Shown piece after piece: positions 1-6,502 of a stretch of DNA of 20,558 bases. The notes under the pieces were generated by a model, which was not told the DNA's origin, did not search any database, and worked only from the letters and a program-made list of their open reading frames with translations. Source of the stretch: Candidatus Nanopelagicales bacterium (GTDB lineage Bacteria > Actinomycetota > Actinomycetes > S36-B12 > GCA-2699445); assembly GCA_029939085.1 (NCBI GenBank), contig JAOZTQ010000008.1, forward strand, positions 1 to 20,558, given 5' to 3'. Position numbers and translations under genes: made by a program. Position 1 is the first letter of the stretch. Every line of letters starts with the position of its first letter.

Positions 1-633
1 TCGCCTTACCTGCACCACTATCGCCAAGATGATGAGAACAACGACCGCGATGAGGATGATGATCCAGATCAGCGACAATCCGGACTCTTCACTGTCTCGA
101 TTGTCGTCAGTACCTGACGCCTCGGCGTTATCACCGGGATAGCCATTGAGGGCAGTGATGAATCCGTCGGAGTCCGCTGAGACTGTCGCGGCTTGCGATA
201 AGGCTGTGGCTCCCGATGCGGGCTTCGATATTGCCTGACACGAGACCGAAGTAGCCGGTGGCGACTGCCCAGTCGAGACGAGATCAGAAGTCCCGTAGTC
301 AATCACTACGGCAACGTTGACCGATCCGTCAGGCGCAGGGCTCGCGTCTGGACACAGTTCATCGAACTGTGCGGGTTGGCTGGGCGCATCTGCCTCAGTA
401 AGCGTTACTTCGCTGCGTAGATATTTGGCAGCAATGACTGACTCGTCGTCGAGTTCGATATCGGCTGCACCGGTTTGCGAATCCACCCACTGACCGTCAC
501 TAACTTCCCACAACGACCAATAGGTGAATTCTTCAGCGTTGGCGGCCGAACCAACCGGGCTGAGTAGACACAACAATGCGATAACTGCAGCGGCGAGCGC
601 CTGGCGAGTGACTCGGATAAGCATTCGTCTCAT
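1..633 (-). CDS. SCO2322-family secreted, membrane-anchored protein (3' end outside window)
   Basis: The frame is open from an ATG at 633 to the window edge (211 codons, no stop), so the C-terminus is missing. Visible parts are a basic N-terminus (MRRMLIRVTR), a hydrophobic stretch at about 11-27 and a likely signal peptidase site after A33 (SAANA|E). The outer domain opens with FTYWSLWEVSDGQWV (36-50) and has cysteines at 94 and 132; a Ser/Asp/Glu-rich linker leads to a transmembrane helix at about 187-207 and then arginines. The YWSxWE...G.W...G.A opening resembles the actinobacterial SCO2322 family, which I recall near ECF-type cobalt/cobalamin transporters; the biochemical role is unknown to me. 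The riboswitch directly upstream makes a link to B12 or cobalt uptake likely. An ATG at 624 is an alternative start. AAAGG lies 3 bases before 633 and 12 before 624, neither ideal. The gene frame is secure; the family call is moderately sure. Confidence 0.8.
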   Translation of the reverse strand, partial: MRRMLIRVTRQALAAAVIALLCLLSPVGSAANAEEFTYWSLWEVSDGQWVDSQTGAADIELDDESVIAAKYLRSEVTLTEADAPSQPAQFDELCPDASPAPDGSVNVAVVIDYGTSDLVSTGQSPPATSVSCQAISKPASGATALSQAATVSADSDGFITALNGYPGDNAEASGTDDNRDSEESGLSLIWIIILIAVVVLIILAIVVQVRR

Positions 634-650
634 TCACCTTTCATCAAGGC

Positions 651-686
651 GAGGACATCATGCCGGGAGTGGCTGCCGCAGTCCTC
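651..686 (-). promoter_or_regulatory. Hairpin between B12 box and start codon, candidate expression platform
   Basis: The arms GAGGAC (686-681 on the minus strand) and GTCCTC (656-651) are perfectly complementary, with an inner CTGC/GCAG helix in the loop. The stem ends just before the AAAGGTGA ribosome-binding region at 634-641. No U-tract follows, so a translational rather than a terminator mechanism is more likely. CACCT inside the B12 box could alternatively pair with AGGTG of the ribosome-binding site. The pairing is visible in the sequence; its regulatory role is inferred. Confidence 0.5.
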
Positions 687-695
687 GACGGCTGT

Positions 696-801
696 ACACA
701 AAAGCCCGAGACAGGTGGTCCGGCTCGCCCGAAGGCTCACGGTTGCGGGTCAGCGCCGGATTCCCACCGGCTTCTCCTATCGCGGAACGATGACACCCTA
801 C
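696..801 (-). ncRNA. Cobalamin (B12) riboswitch, aptamer region
   Basis: Read on the minus strand, the classic cobalamin elements appear in order. The core at 770-734 is CCGGTGGGAATCCGGCGCTG followed by ACCCGCAACCGTGAGCC. A CTTCGGG-containing arm follows, then the B12 box GAGCCGGACCACCTGTC at 726-710. Directly downstream is a small hairpin (GGCT/AGCC arms around 690-707) where the L13 kissing loop would be expected. The RNA sits in the leader of the SCO2322-type gene starting at 633, about 75 bases after the B12 box. The known behaviour of the family is to shut the downstream gene down when adenosyl- or methylcobalamin binds. The outer helix P1 could not be drawn cleanly by eye, so the ends are approximate. 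Confidence 0.92.
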
Positions 802-807
802 CGTTGA

Positions 808-813
808 TCGTTA
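808..813 (-). promoter_or_regulatory. Candidate -10 box (TAACGA) for the riboswitch transcript
   Basis: TAACGA on the minus strand would place the transcript start near 801, just ahead of the riboswitch. It resembles the TAAC-type -10 boxes seen before several other genes in this window. No convincing -35 was found. Confidence 0.3.
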
Positions 814-879
814 GGCGATTCGCGTTTAGACAGCGGTGCCATCACCGGTTCAACTCGCTTGGGCAAGTGCCGTCTCCGA

Positions 880-2217
880 TCAGACCCCGCGGAACCGATT
901 AATCGCGTCTTCGTACTGGTCGCGCTTATCTTGATCTCGGACCCCGAGGCCTTCCTCAGGAGCCAGCGCCAAGACGCCGACCTTGCCCTGATGCAGATTG
1001 TGGTGCACCTGGCGAGCGGCTTCACCGCTTTCTTCGAGTGGGAACACCTGGGAAACGGTCGGGTGAATCATCCCCTTGTCGACAAGGCGGTTAGCTTCGA
1101 ATGCCTCACGGTAGTTGGCAAAGTGCGAACCGATGATCCGCTTCAAGTTCATCCACAAGTAACGGTTGTCGTACTCGTGCATGTAACCAGACGTCGACGC
1201 ACACGTGACGATAGTTCCGCCCTTACGAGTCGCGAAGACGGACGCACCGAACGTCTCACGTCCTGGATGCTCGAACACGATGTCGGGATCTTCGCCACCG
1301 GTGAGTTCCCGGATTCGTTTACCGAACCGCAGCCATTCCTTGGGATCCTGAGTGTTCTCGTCTTTCCAGAACTTGAACCCCTCGGCGCGACGATCAATGA
1401 TCAACTCCGCACCCATCTTGCGGCAGATCTCTGCCTTTTCTTCAGATGAGACGACGCAGATCGGCACAGCACCACCGTTCAGGGCGTACTGAGTCGCATA
1501 GGACCCGAGACCGCCAGAGGCACCCCAAATAAGTACGGTGTCGCCCTGCTTCATGCCAGCACCGTTGCGCGAAACAAGTTGGCGGTAGGCCGTGGAGTTC
1601 ACGAGACCAGGTGAGGCCGCCTCTTCCCAACTCAGGTGCTTGGGCTTGGGTAGCAGCTGATTGCTCTTAACTAGGGCAACTTCAGCAAGGCCACCGAAGT
1701 TGGTTTCGAATCCCCAAATGCGTTGTTCCGGGTCCAACATGGTGTCGTTGTGACCCGCGCTGTCTTCAAGTTCAACACTGAGGCAGTGCGCGACCACTTC
1801 ATCGCCGGGGTTCCAGAGGTGCACGCCTGGTCCGGTGCGCAGTACGACGCCGGCTAGATCGGAACCAAGAATGTGATACGGCAGGTCGTGACGGGCAGCC
1901 AACGGGCTGAGTTTGCCGTAGCGGCGCAGGAAGGAAAAGGTTGAGACCGGCTCATACAGCGCTGACCACACAGTGTTGTAGTTGATGGCGCTGGCCATGA
2001 CCGCCACGAGGGCTTCGCCGGGACCTAACTCGGGGAGCGGGACTTCATCTAGGTGCAGCGACTTGCGGGGATCCTTCTCATTGGAATCCATCCCGGCAAA
2101 CATCTCTTCTTCATCTTTATGAAGCGTGATGGCCCGATACGCCTCGGGCAGTTCCATCGCTGCGAACTCCTCAGAAGAGGTGTCGCCAGCCATGATTGCG
2201 TCGCGAATGTCCTGCAT
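880..2217 (-). CDS. ccrA: Crotonyl-CoA carboxylase/reductase
   Basis: Ccr catalyses the NADPH-dependent reductive carboxylation of crotonyl-CoA to (2S)-ethylmalonyl-CoA, the committing step of the ethylmalonyl-CoA pathway and a source of polyketide extender units. The 445-residue protein is an MDR-type reductase with a GASGGLG dinucleotide-binding loop at 232-238. The residues known to hold CO2 in the Kitasatospora enzyme (Asn81, Phe170, Glu171, His365) occur here at the same numbers (INYNTVW, WGFETNFG, IIGSHFANY). An in-frame ATG lies 12 codons upstream, but ATG 2217 has AGGAGG five bases before it and restores the family numbering, so I chose it. The gene follows the two patatin genes on the same strand after 128 bases, probably with its own promoter. 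It lies upstream of the riboswitch in the same direction; no terminator is visible between them. Confidence 0.97.
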   Translation of the reverse strand: MQDIRDAIMAGDTSSEEFAAMELPEAYRAITLHKDEEEMFAGMDSNEKDPRKSLHLDEVPLPELGPGEALVAVMASAINYNTVWSALYEPVSTFSFLRRYGKLSPLAARHDLPYHILGSDLAGVVLRTGPGVHLWNPGDEVVAHCLSVELEDSAGHNDTMLDPEQRIWGFETNFGGLAEVALVKSNQLLPKPKHLSWEEAASPGLVNSTAYRQLVSRNGAGMKQGDTVLIWGASGGLGSYATQYALNGGAVPICVVSSEEKAEICRKMGAELIIDRRAEGFKFWKDENTQDPKEWLRFGKRIRELTGGEDPDIVFEHPGRETFGASVFATRKGGTIVTCASTSGYMHEYDNRYLWMNLKRIIGSHFANYREAFEANRLVDKGMIHPTVSQVFPLEESGEAARQVHHNLHQGKVGVLALAPEEGLGVRDQDKRDQYEDAINRFRGV

Positions 2218-2222
2218 GTAAG

Positions 2223-2228
2223 CCTCCT
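2223..2228 (-). promoter_or_regulatory. Ribosome binding site of ccrA
   Basis: A perfect AGGAGG lies five bases before ATG 2217 and decides between this start and the in-frame ATG at 2253, which has no such site at proper spacing. Confidence 0.85.
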
Positions 2229-2345
2229 GGATCAGGTGGTGGCGGTTGCTCACATACCGTAGATCAGACCGGGAAAGGGCTTACTACCGGGGTTCGGTCG
2301 CTGCGGAACGGATCACATCTGCGCAGGTCAAAGCGCTGCATTGTT

Positions 2346-3224
2346 CTAATGTTGGCGGTCTCGCGCGAGAACACCGTGAACCCCCGGCTCAGCCAGATCC
2401 TGATCTCGCAGATCGCGCGCCAACGCTGCAGCCGCGATTCGGCGGCCCACTTGAAACTGTTCATCGGGATCCGAGAAATCGAGGACGCTGCCCTCATCTG
2501 AGGAGATCACGGCAATAGGCATCTTCTCTGCCACGGCCGGCAACGCATAACCAATCTGAGATCGGATCTGGTGGTTGTAGGCCAAAGCGGCCACTTGCCA
2601 CCATCGCATATCGAGGACCTCCTGCTCAGGGACTGCGCTGGTACCGGTGTCTAACAAGACTATGGATGCCGCGCCCGCGCGAGCTGCCTGCCGAACTGGA
2701 GTTGCAGCACTTAACCCGCCATCCACTAGGTACTCGCCACCGATTTGCGCCGGCGGTAACAGGACCGGTATCGAGCAGGCCGCTGCTACCGCTGGTACGA
2801 GTGGACCATCACTGAGCGGGCGGGGGGCGCCATCGGCCAAGTTACTGGCCACCACCGTCACATCGGGATGTAGCGGGGTTGTGTCATCGGCTTCAAAAAG
2901 ATCAGCGAGGAGTGCATGGAACTGACGGACGTGCTTGTTTCCGCGGGGGCCCAGTCCTCGAACTGCAGCAGCTCCTGGAGATGCAAAGACCGATAGTTCT
3001 GCCATGTCGTGCCACGCCTTTCGCAGCCGCGAGTGGCCCGGCTGTGAGTCGGCGAGTGCTGCCGCGTTGATGGCGCCAAAGGAAGACCCCACCAATAGAT
3101 CTGGCTGGTATTCCTGTTCAAAAAGCACCTCAGCCATACCAACCTGCGCGGCGGCCCTGCCGCCACCGCTAGTAAAGACCCAGGCGACTGGTCGCGGCAG
3201 TACATCAAGAATTCGCGGCATCAT
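2346..3224 (-). CDS. Patatin-like phospholipase family protein (downstream copy)
   Basis: Patatin-like proteins are serine lipid acyl hydrolases with a Ser-Asp dyad. This 292-residue protein has the nucleophile elbow GSSFG (Ser48) and the Asp motif VDGG (Asp168), both where expected. The glycine-rich oxyanion segment is unusual: SGGGRAAAQVG (19-29) is one residue shorter than in the neighbouring copy and the usual Arg-Gly is Arg-Ala. Catalysis may therefore be altered. No signal peptide or membrane helix is evident, so it is probably cytoplasmic or membrane-associated. The ATG overlaps the stop of the upstream patatin gene (ATGA), implying translational coupling. The two proteins share the same fold signatures and order and probably arose by an old duplication. 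The lipid substrate is unknown. Confidence 0.88.
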   Translation of the reverse strand: MMPRILDVLPRPVAWVFTSGGGRAAAQVGMAEVLFEQEYQPDLLVGSSFGAINAAALADSQPGHSRLRKAWHDMAELSVFASPGAAAVRGLGPRGNKHVRQFHALLADLFEADDTTPLHPDVTVVASNLADGAPRPLSDGPLVPAVAAACSIPVLLPPAQIGGEYLVDGGLSAATPVRQAARAGAASIVLLDTGTSAVPEQEVLDMRWWQVAALAYNHQIRSQIGYALPAVAEKMPIAVISSDEGSVLDFSDPDEQFQVGRRIAAAALARDLRDQDLAEPGVHGVLARDRQH

Positions 3225-4198
3225 GAGGTCACCGGTCGCAGCAGATCGGGATTGATGATGTCGCTTTCGCTGCTGTTAGCCCGCAGATATAGCCCAGGAC
3301 TGAGTTTGCGGTGCTCATTGCGAACTAAGTCCAGTAGGAATTCCCTGGCCATGGAATAGGTCTCACTGGCCGCGGACATGGTGGCGCCGAAGTCGAGGGT
3401 GCCGCCCAGGTTATCCGGTGTTGGCAATAGCACCACGGGGACCTCGCGTGCTGCTTGAGTGAGTTGATTGCGTCGCTGCACTGCAGACAGCGACGCGGCT
3501 AGTCGGGCGATGACTTTGCGTGCGGACGGACCCATTTCGCCCAGACTCCGGGAACCGGTATCAAGTACGACGATGCTGCCGGCGCCACGCTCAACGGCAG
3601 GGACAGCCGGAAGATTTGCACTGGCAAGCCCATCGATCAACAGGCGACCATCAACCTTCACCGGCGGCAACAATCCCGGTATCGCAGAAGACGCCAGTAG
3701 GGCGGGAATGAGGGGGCCTTTATCCATAACGTGAGGTAAACCGGTTGCGAGGTCAGTCGCGACGGTGGCGAACGGAACTGCCAACTCATCAAATTCGTGC
3801 GCCCCGACAACTGCTTCCAGGGTTTCCTTGATGGCGGTGTTCTCCATGAGTGCGCTCTCACGGGCATTCGTGAGGCTAGACAGCCAGTTGTCACCAATCA
3901 CGAACTTTGTATCCAACTGTGCCCAGATATAGGCCAGCCGGTTCATTCCGGAGCCCGGATCCTCAGCCACGACGACGCCCGACAAGGCTCCGGCAGACGT
4001 GCCGATCATGGCATCTGGTCGGAGGTCAGTCTCTGAAAGGGCCTGCAACAGTCCCCATTGGACTGCGCCGCGTGAACCGCCACCGGCAAGCACAAAGTGC
4101 ACGGGCTTTGGTAGCAGTTTGGTGACCGGTAGCACTGCACCTAGTGACAGAGCAGTCGCACTGCGTGCAGGCGGTACGTGGATTCGCGGTGCCTGCAT
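3221..4198 (-). CDS. Patatin-like phospholipase family protein (upstream copy)
   Basis: This 325-residue protein carries the full patatin signature: the oxyanion loop GGGSRGAVQWG (39-49), the elbow GTSAG (Ser68) and the catalytic Asp in LIDGLASANLP (Asp189, in a DG-L rather than DG-G/A context). About 30 residues precede the first strand; they are not clearly a signal peptide. It is probably a cytoplasmic or membrane-surface lipid acyl hydrolase, substrate unknown. It is first in a two-gene unit, with its stop overlapping the start of the second patatin by four bases. No Shine-Dalgarno precedes ATG 4198, but TAACGT lies exactly 7-12 bases upstream, which suggests a leaderless mRNA and supports this start. 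The family call is secure; the physiological role is not. Confidence 0.9.
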   Translation of the reverse strand: MQAPRIHVPPARSATALSLGAVLPVTKLLPKPVHFVLAGGGSRGAVQWGLLQALSETDLRPDAMIGTSAGALSGVVVAEDPGSGMNRLAYIWAQLDTKFVIGDNWLSSLTNARESALMENTAIKETLEAVVGAHEFDELAVPFATVATDLATGLPHVMDKGPLIPALLASSAIPGLLPPVKVDGRLLIDGLASANLPAVPAVERGAGSIVVLDTGSRSLGEMGPSARKVIARLAASLSAVQRRNQLTQAAREVPVVLLPTPDNLGGTLDFGATMSAASETYSMAREFLLDLVRNEHRKLSPGLYLRANSSESDIINPDLLRPVTS

Positions 4199-4204
4199 AG
4201 GCTC

Positions 4205-4210
4205 ACGTTA
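4205..4210 (-). promoter_or_regulatory. Candidate leaderless -10 box (TAACGT) of the patatin pair
   Basis: TAACGT occupies positions -12 to -7 relative to ATG 4198, so transcription would start at or next to the A of the start codon. The identical hexamer is at the identical distance before the glgX-type gene at 18450. No -35 is recognisable. Confidence 0.5.
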
Positions 4211-4336
4211 GCGAGGCAACCCCATATCTTGCTGATCTATACCGTGATCGCCCGATGAGTAAAGTGCGCGTGGATATTTGTAATCCGCAGCAGCGCTGGA
4301 AATCAGCCCCATGTGGCGATCACATGCGTTGCCAGG

Positions 4337-4546
4337 TTAGAAGTTGATGTTCCAGTCCTGAAATTGCAGATTCAACAAGACGATCCCTACGCCCATGAGA
4401 ACGATTGCGACGACAGCAATTTTGGCCGCCTGCTTAATGATTCCGAAGAGCAGCAGCCCCGCAATCGCGGCGGCAACGACCCATTCCCACGGTTCCATTT
4501 GGGAAGCGAACTCGCTCACCGAAGCAATCCAGCTATCGACGTTCAC
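4337..4546 (-). CDS. Small two-helix membrane protein of unknown function
   Basis: This is a 69-residue frame beginning with GTG. After an amphipathic N-terminus (MNVDSWIASVSEFASQ) there are two hydrophobic helices at about 22-38 and 42-60, separated by KQAAK, and a short polar end. The hydrophobic pattern is too regular for chance, and the stretch is not the antisense of any other gene here. I do not recognise a family. It lies between the patatin pair and the epimerase gene on the same strand. No Shine-Dalgarno is seen; CACTAT ends six bases before the GTG and could be a leaderless -10 box. An internal ATG at residue 17 (MEPWEWVVA) is another possible start. Confidence 0.6.
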   Translation of the reverse strand: MNVDSWIASVSEFASQMEPWEWVVAAAIAGLLLFGIIKQAAKIAVVAIVLMGVGIVLLNLQFQDWNINF

Positions 4547-4680
4547 GACAGATAGTGTCTCGTGCTAGCCGCCCACTGCCTTGAGAGACACGCGGCAACG
4601 ACCGAAACGACAGGTGGTCGTGCTGGTTGGCAGAGTCCGGTCAACTATGGCGAACCGGCAGTCGCTACAACGAGTGACGG

Positions 4681-5115
4681 TCAGTGGAGGTTTCCGGTGG
4701 ATTCCACAAGTTCGACCAGTACTCCGCCGCAGTCCTTCGGGTGGACGAAATTCACTTTGGATCCGCCAGTCCCAGTCTTGGGGGAGTCGTACAGCACCCG
4801 AACGCCTGCGGAGCGAAGTTGTTCACCGGCTGCCTCGATGTCATCTACTCCGAAGGCGACTTGCTGGATACCGGGACCGTTTCGATCCAGAAATTTTCCG
4901 ATGGGTGAGTCATCGCTGAGTGGCGCGAGTAACTGTAGGTAACTATCGCCGATCTGCAGCATTGCTTCCCGAACGCCCTGCTCTTCGTTGGTTTCCTCGT
5001 GGACCGATTTCAGGCCGAACGCATTCCGGTAGAACTCGACGGCGTCATCAAGATTGGGAACTGCAATCCCGACATGATCAATCCGGGTGGCGATGGCAGA
5101 TACAGCTTCGTTCAT
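4681..5115 (-). CDS. mce: Methylmalonyl-CoA / ethylmalonyl-CoA epimerase
   Basis: The enzyme interconverts the 2R and 2S forms of methylmalonyl-CoA and, in ethylmalonyl-CoA pathway organisms, ethylmalonyl-CoA, linking Ccr to the B12-dependent mutase. The protein is 144 residues, a normal size for this vicinal-oxygen-chelate family. Metal-ligand positions inferred from the Propionibacterium enzyme are His14 (IDHVGIAV), Gln61 (SYLQLLAPL), the second position of GIQQVAFGV (Gln85, usually His) and Glu135 (GVLVEL). The His-to-Gln change is the one oddity. NEEQGVREAML and the KTGTGGSKVNFVHPKDCGG loop are typical of the family. No Shine-Dalgarno precedes ATG 5115; CACAAT at -12 to -7 suggests a leaderless mRNA. 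It is divergent from the thiolase-meaB unit across 194 bases. Confidence 0.93.
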   Translation of the reverse strand: MNEAVSAIATRIDHVGIAVPNLDDAVEFYRNAFGLKSVHEETNEEQGVREAMLQIGDSYLQLLAPLSDDSPIGKFLDRNGPGIQQVAFGVDDIEAAGEQLRSAGVRVLYDSPKTGTGGSKVNFVHPKDCGGVLVELVESTGNLH

Positions 5116-5121
5116 ACCGCT

Positions 5122-5127
5122 ATTGTG
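5122..5127 (-). promoter_or_regulatory. Candidate leaderless -10 box (CACAAT) of the epimerase gene
   Basis: CACAAT lies at -12 to -7 of ATG 5115 and matches TATAAT at four of six bases. No ribosome-binding sequence is present between it and the start codon. Confidence 0.4.
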
Positions 5128-5156
5128 GCGGATCTTCTCTCGAGTGCCCGCGTCGC

Positions 5157-5173
5157 CTCACTCTTGGAGTGAG
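5157..5173. promoter_or_regulatory. 17-base perfect palindrome, candidate operator
   Basis: CTCACTC-TTG-GAGTGAG lies in the divergent region between the epimerase and the thiolase, 42-58 bases upstream of the epimerase start, about where a -35 element would be. It has no U-tract and is not at a gene end, so a protein-binding site is more likely than a terminator. The binding protein is unknown. Confidence 0.4.
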
Positions 5174-5309
5174 TGGACGTCGGTTTTGGGCCGTATGGCG
5201 CGGTCGAGATACCCTGGAACGACTCCGTTAGGTGCAATCCGCGGTCCAACTGCCGAGGACTCGGGGTTCGACATCGAATTCCGCCTAACCTAGATGCCTG
5301 GAGGCTCGA

Positions 5310-6497
5310 ATGACTAAGTCCGTGATTGTCGCAGGTGCGCGTACTCCGATGGGACGTTTGGCCGGCTCTTTGAAGGGCTTTTCCGCCGCAGATCTCGGCG
5401 GTGTAGCTATCAAGGGGGCACTGGATCGCTCTGGTGTCAGCGCAGACGATGTGGATTACGTGATCATGGGTCAGGTCATCCAGGCGGGTGCCGGACAGAA
5501 TCCCGCTCGACAAGCATCCGTGGCAGCAGGTATCGGTATGGACGTTCCAGCGTTGACCATCAATAAGGTCTGCCTATCCGGTATCAACGCGATCGCCTTA
5601 GCGGATCAGCTCATCCGAGCTGGTGAGTACGACGTGGTTGTTGCCGGCGGTATGGAGTCCATGACCCAAGGCCCCCACTTACTTGCGAACAGCCGCGCCG
5701 GTTTCAAATACGGCGACACCACGCTGCAAGACTCGACCGCACTAGACGCATTGACCTGCGCATTTGATCAAGCCGCTATGGGCGTCTCCACCGAGGGATA
5801 TAACAGCCGCTACAACTTAACCCGGGAAGAGCAGGACGCTTTTGCCGCACAGTCACACCAGCGAGCAGCAGAAGCCCAGAAGAACGGACTATTCGACGAC
5901 GAAATCGTCGCGGTTGAGATCCCGCAGCGTAAGGGAGATCCCGTTATCTTCGACGTCGATGAAGGCGTCCGCGCAGACACCACCACCGAGACCCTCGGTC
6001 GGTTACGCCCTGCTTTCGCTAAAGACGGCACGATTACGGCTGGATCTTCATCACAGATCAGTGACGGCGCGGCCGCTCTTGTCGTGATGAGCAAAGACAA
6101 GGCTGAAGAGCTAGGGCTTTCCTGGATTGCAGAGATTGGCGCGCACGGAGTTGTCGCCGGTCCCGATGCGTCGCTTCAGGAGCAGCCAGCCAACGCCGTC
6201 GTGAAGGCCTGCGAGAAAGAGGGAATTTCTCCGGATAGTTTGGACCTGGTGGAGCTCAACGAAGCCTTTGCTGCGGTCGGACTCGTCTCATCAAAGAAGT
6301 TGGGCTTCGACGACGACAAAGTGAATGTGAACGGTGGCGCGATCGCTATGGGCCATCCAGTTGGTATGTCTGGTGCTCGCATTGTGTTGCATCTGGCGCT
6401 GGAACTGCAGCGTCGGGGTGGCGGCACTGGTGCTGCTGCGTTGTGCGGCGGCGGTGGCCAAGGCGACGCCCTGATTCTTCGCGTACCAACTGCCTAG
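5310..6497 (+). CDS. Acetyl-CoA C-acetyltransferase (thiolase)
   Basis: This biosynthetic-type thiolase condenses two acetyl-CoA to acetoacetyl-CoA, or runs the reverse reaction. It feeds the ethylmalonyl-CoA pathway and polyhydroxybutyrate synthesis. The protein is 395 residues, the usual length. It has the acyl-accepting Cys88 (NKVCLSG), the NEAFA motif, His349 ([12 protein letters not shown]) and the base Cys379 ([11 protein letters not shown]). GGAGG lies five bases before the ATG and fixes the start. TAACCT at 5286-5291 is a plausible -10 box. It is first in a tight unit with meaB five bases downstream and the CPBP protease coupled to meaB, and is divergent from the epimerase. A similar epimerase / thiolase / meaB neighbourhood is, as I recall, known in Streptomyces. 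Thiolases of fatty-acid or aromatic degradation look similar, so substrate chain length is not certain. Confidence 0.95.
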   Translation: MTKSVIVAGARTPMGRLAGSLKGFSAADLGGVAIKGALDRSGVSADDVDYVIMGQVIQAGAGQNPARQASVAAGIGMDVPALTINKVCLSGINAIALADQLIRAGEYDVVVAGGMESMTQGPHLLANSRAGFKYGDTTLQDSTALDALTCAFDQAAMGVSTEGYNSRYNLTREEQDAFAAQSHQRAAEAQKNGLFDDEIVAVEIPQRKGDPVIFDVDEGVRADTTTETLGRLRPAFAKDGTITAGSSSQISDGAAALVVMSKDKAEELGLSWIAEIGAHGVVAGPDASLQEQPANAVVKACEKEGISPDSLDLVELNEAFAAVGLVSSKKLGFDDDKVNVNGGAIAMGHPVGMSGARIVLHLALELQRRGGGTGAAALCGGGGQGDALILRVPTA

Positions 6498-6502
6498 TCC
6501 GA

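Noticed and set aside
69..302. 77-codon minus-strand frame near the left edge
   Set aside because: It is a shadow of the real minus-strand SCO2322-type frame that runs from 633 to the window edge in another phase; its translation is Arg/Ser-rich.
524..902. Plus-strand frames of 80-89 codons across 524-902
   Set aside because: They lie across the riboswitch and the start of the SCO2322-type gene; the conserved cobalamin aptamer on the minus strand explains this stretch better.
859..1449. 196-codon open frame on the plus strand opposite ccrA
   Set aside because: It is fully antisense to a gene with exact catalytic residues, has no ribosome-binding site, and its translation shows no recognisable fold. 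It also starts in the region downstream of ccrA only by chance.
4562..4942. Overlapping plus-strand frames of up to 126 codons
   Set aside because: They are antisense to the epimerase gene and have low-complexity Ser/Arg/Pro translations without a ribosome-binding site.
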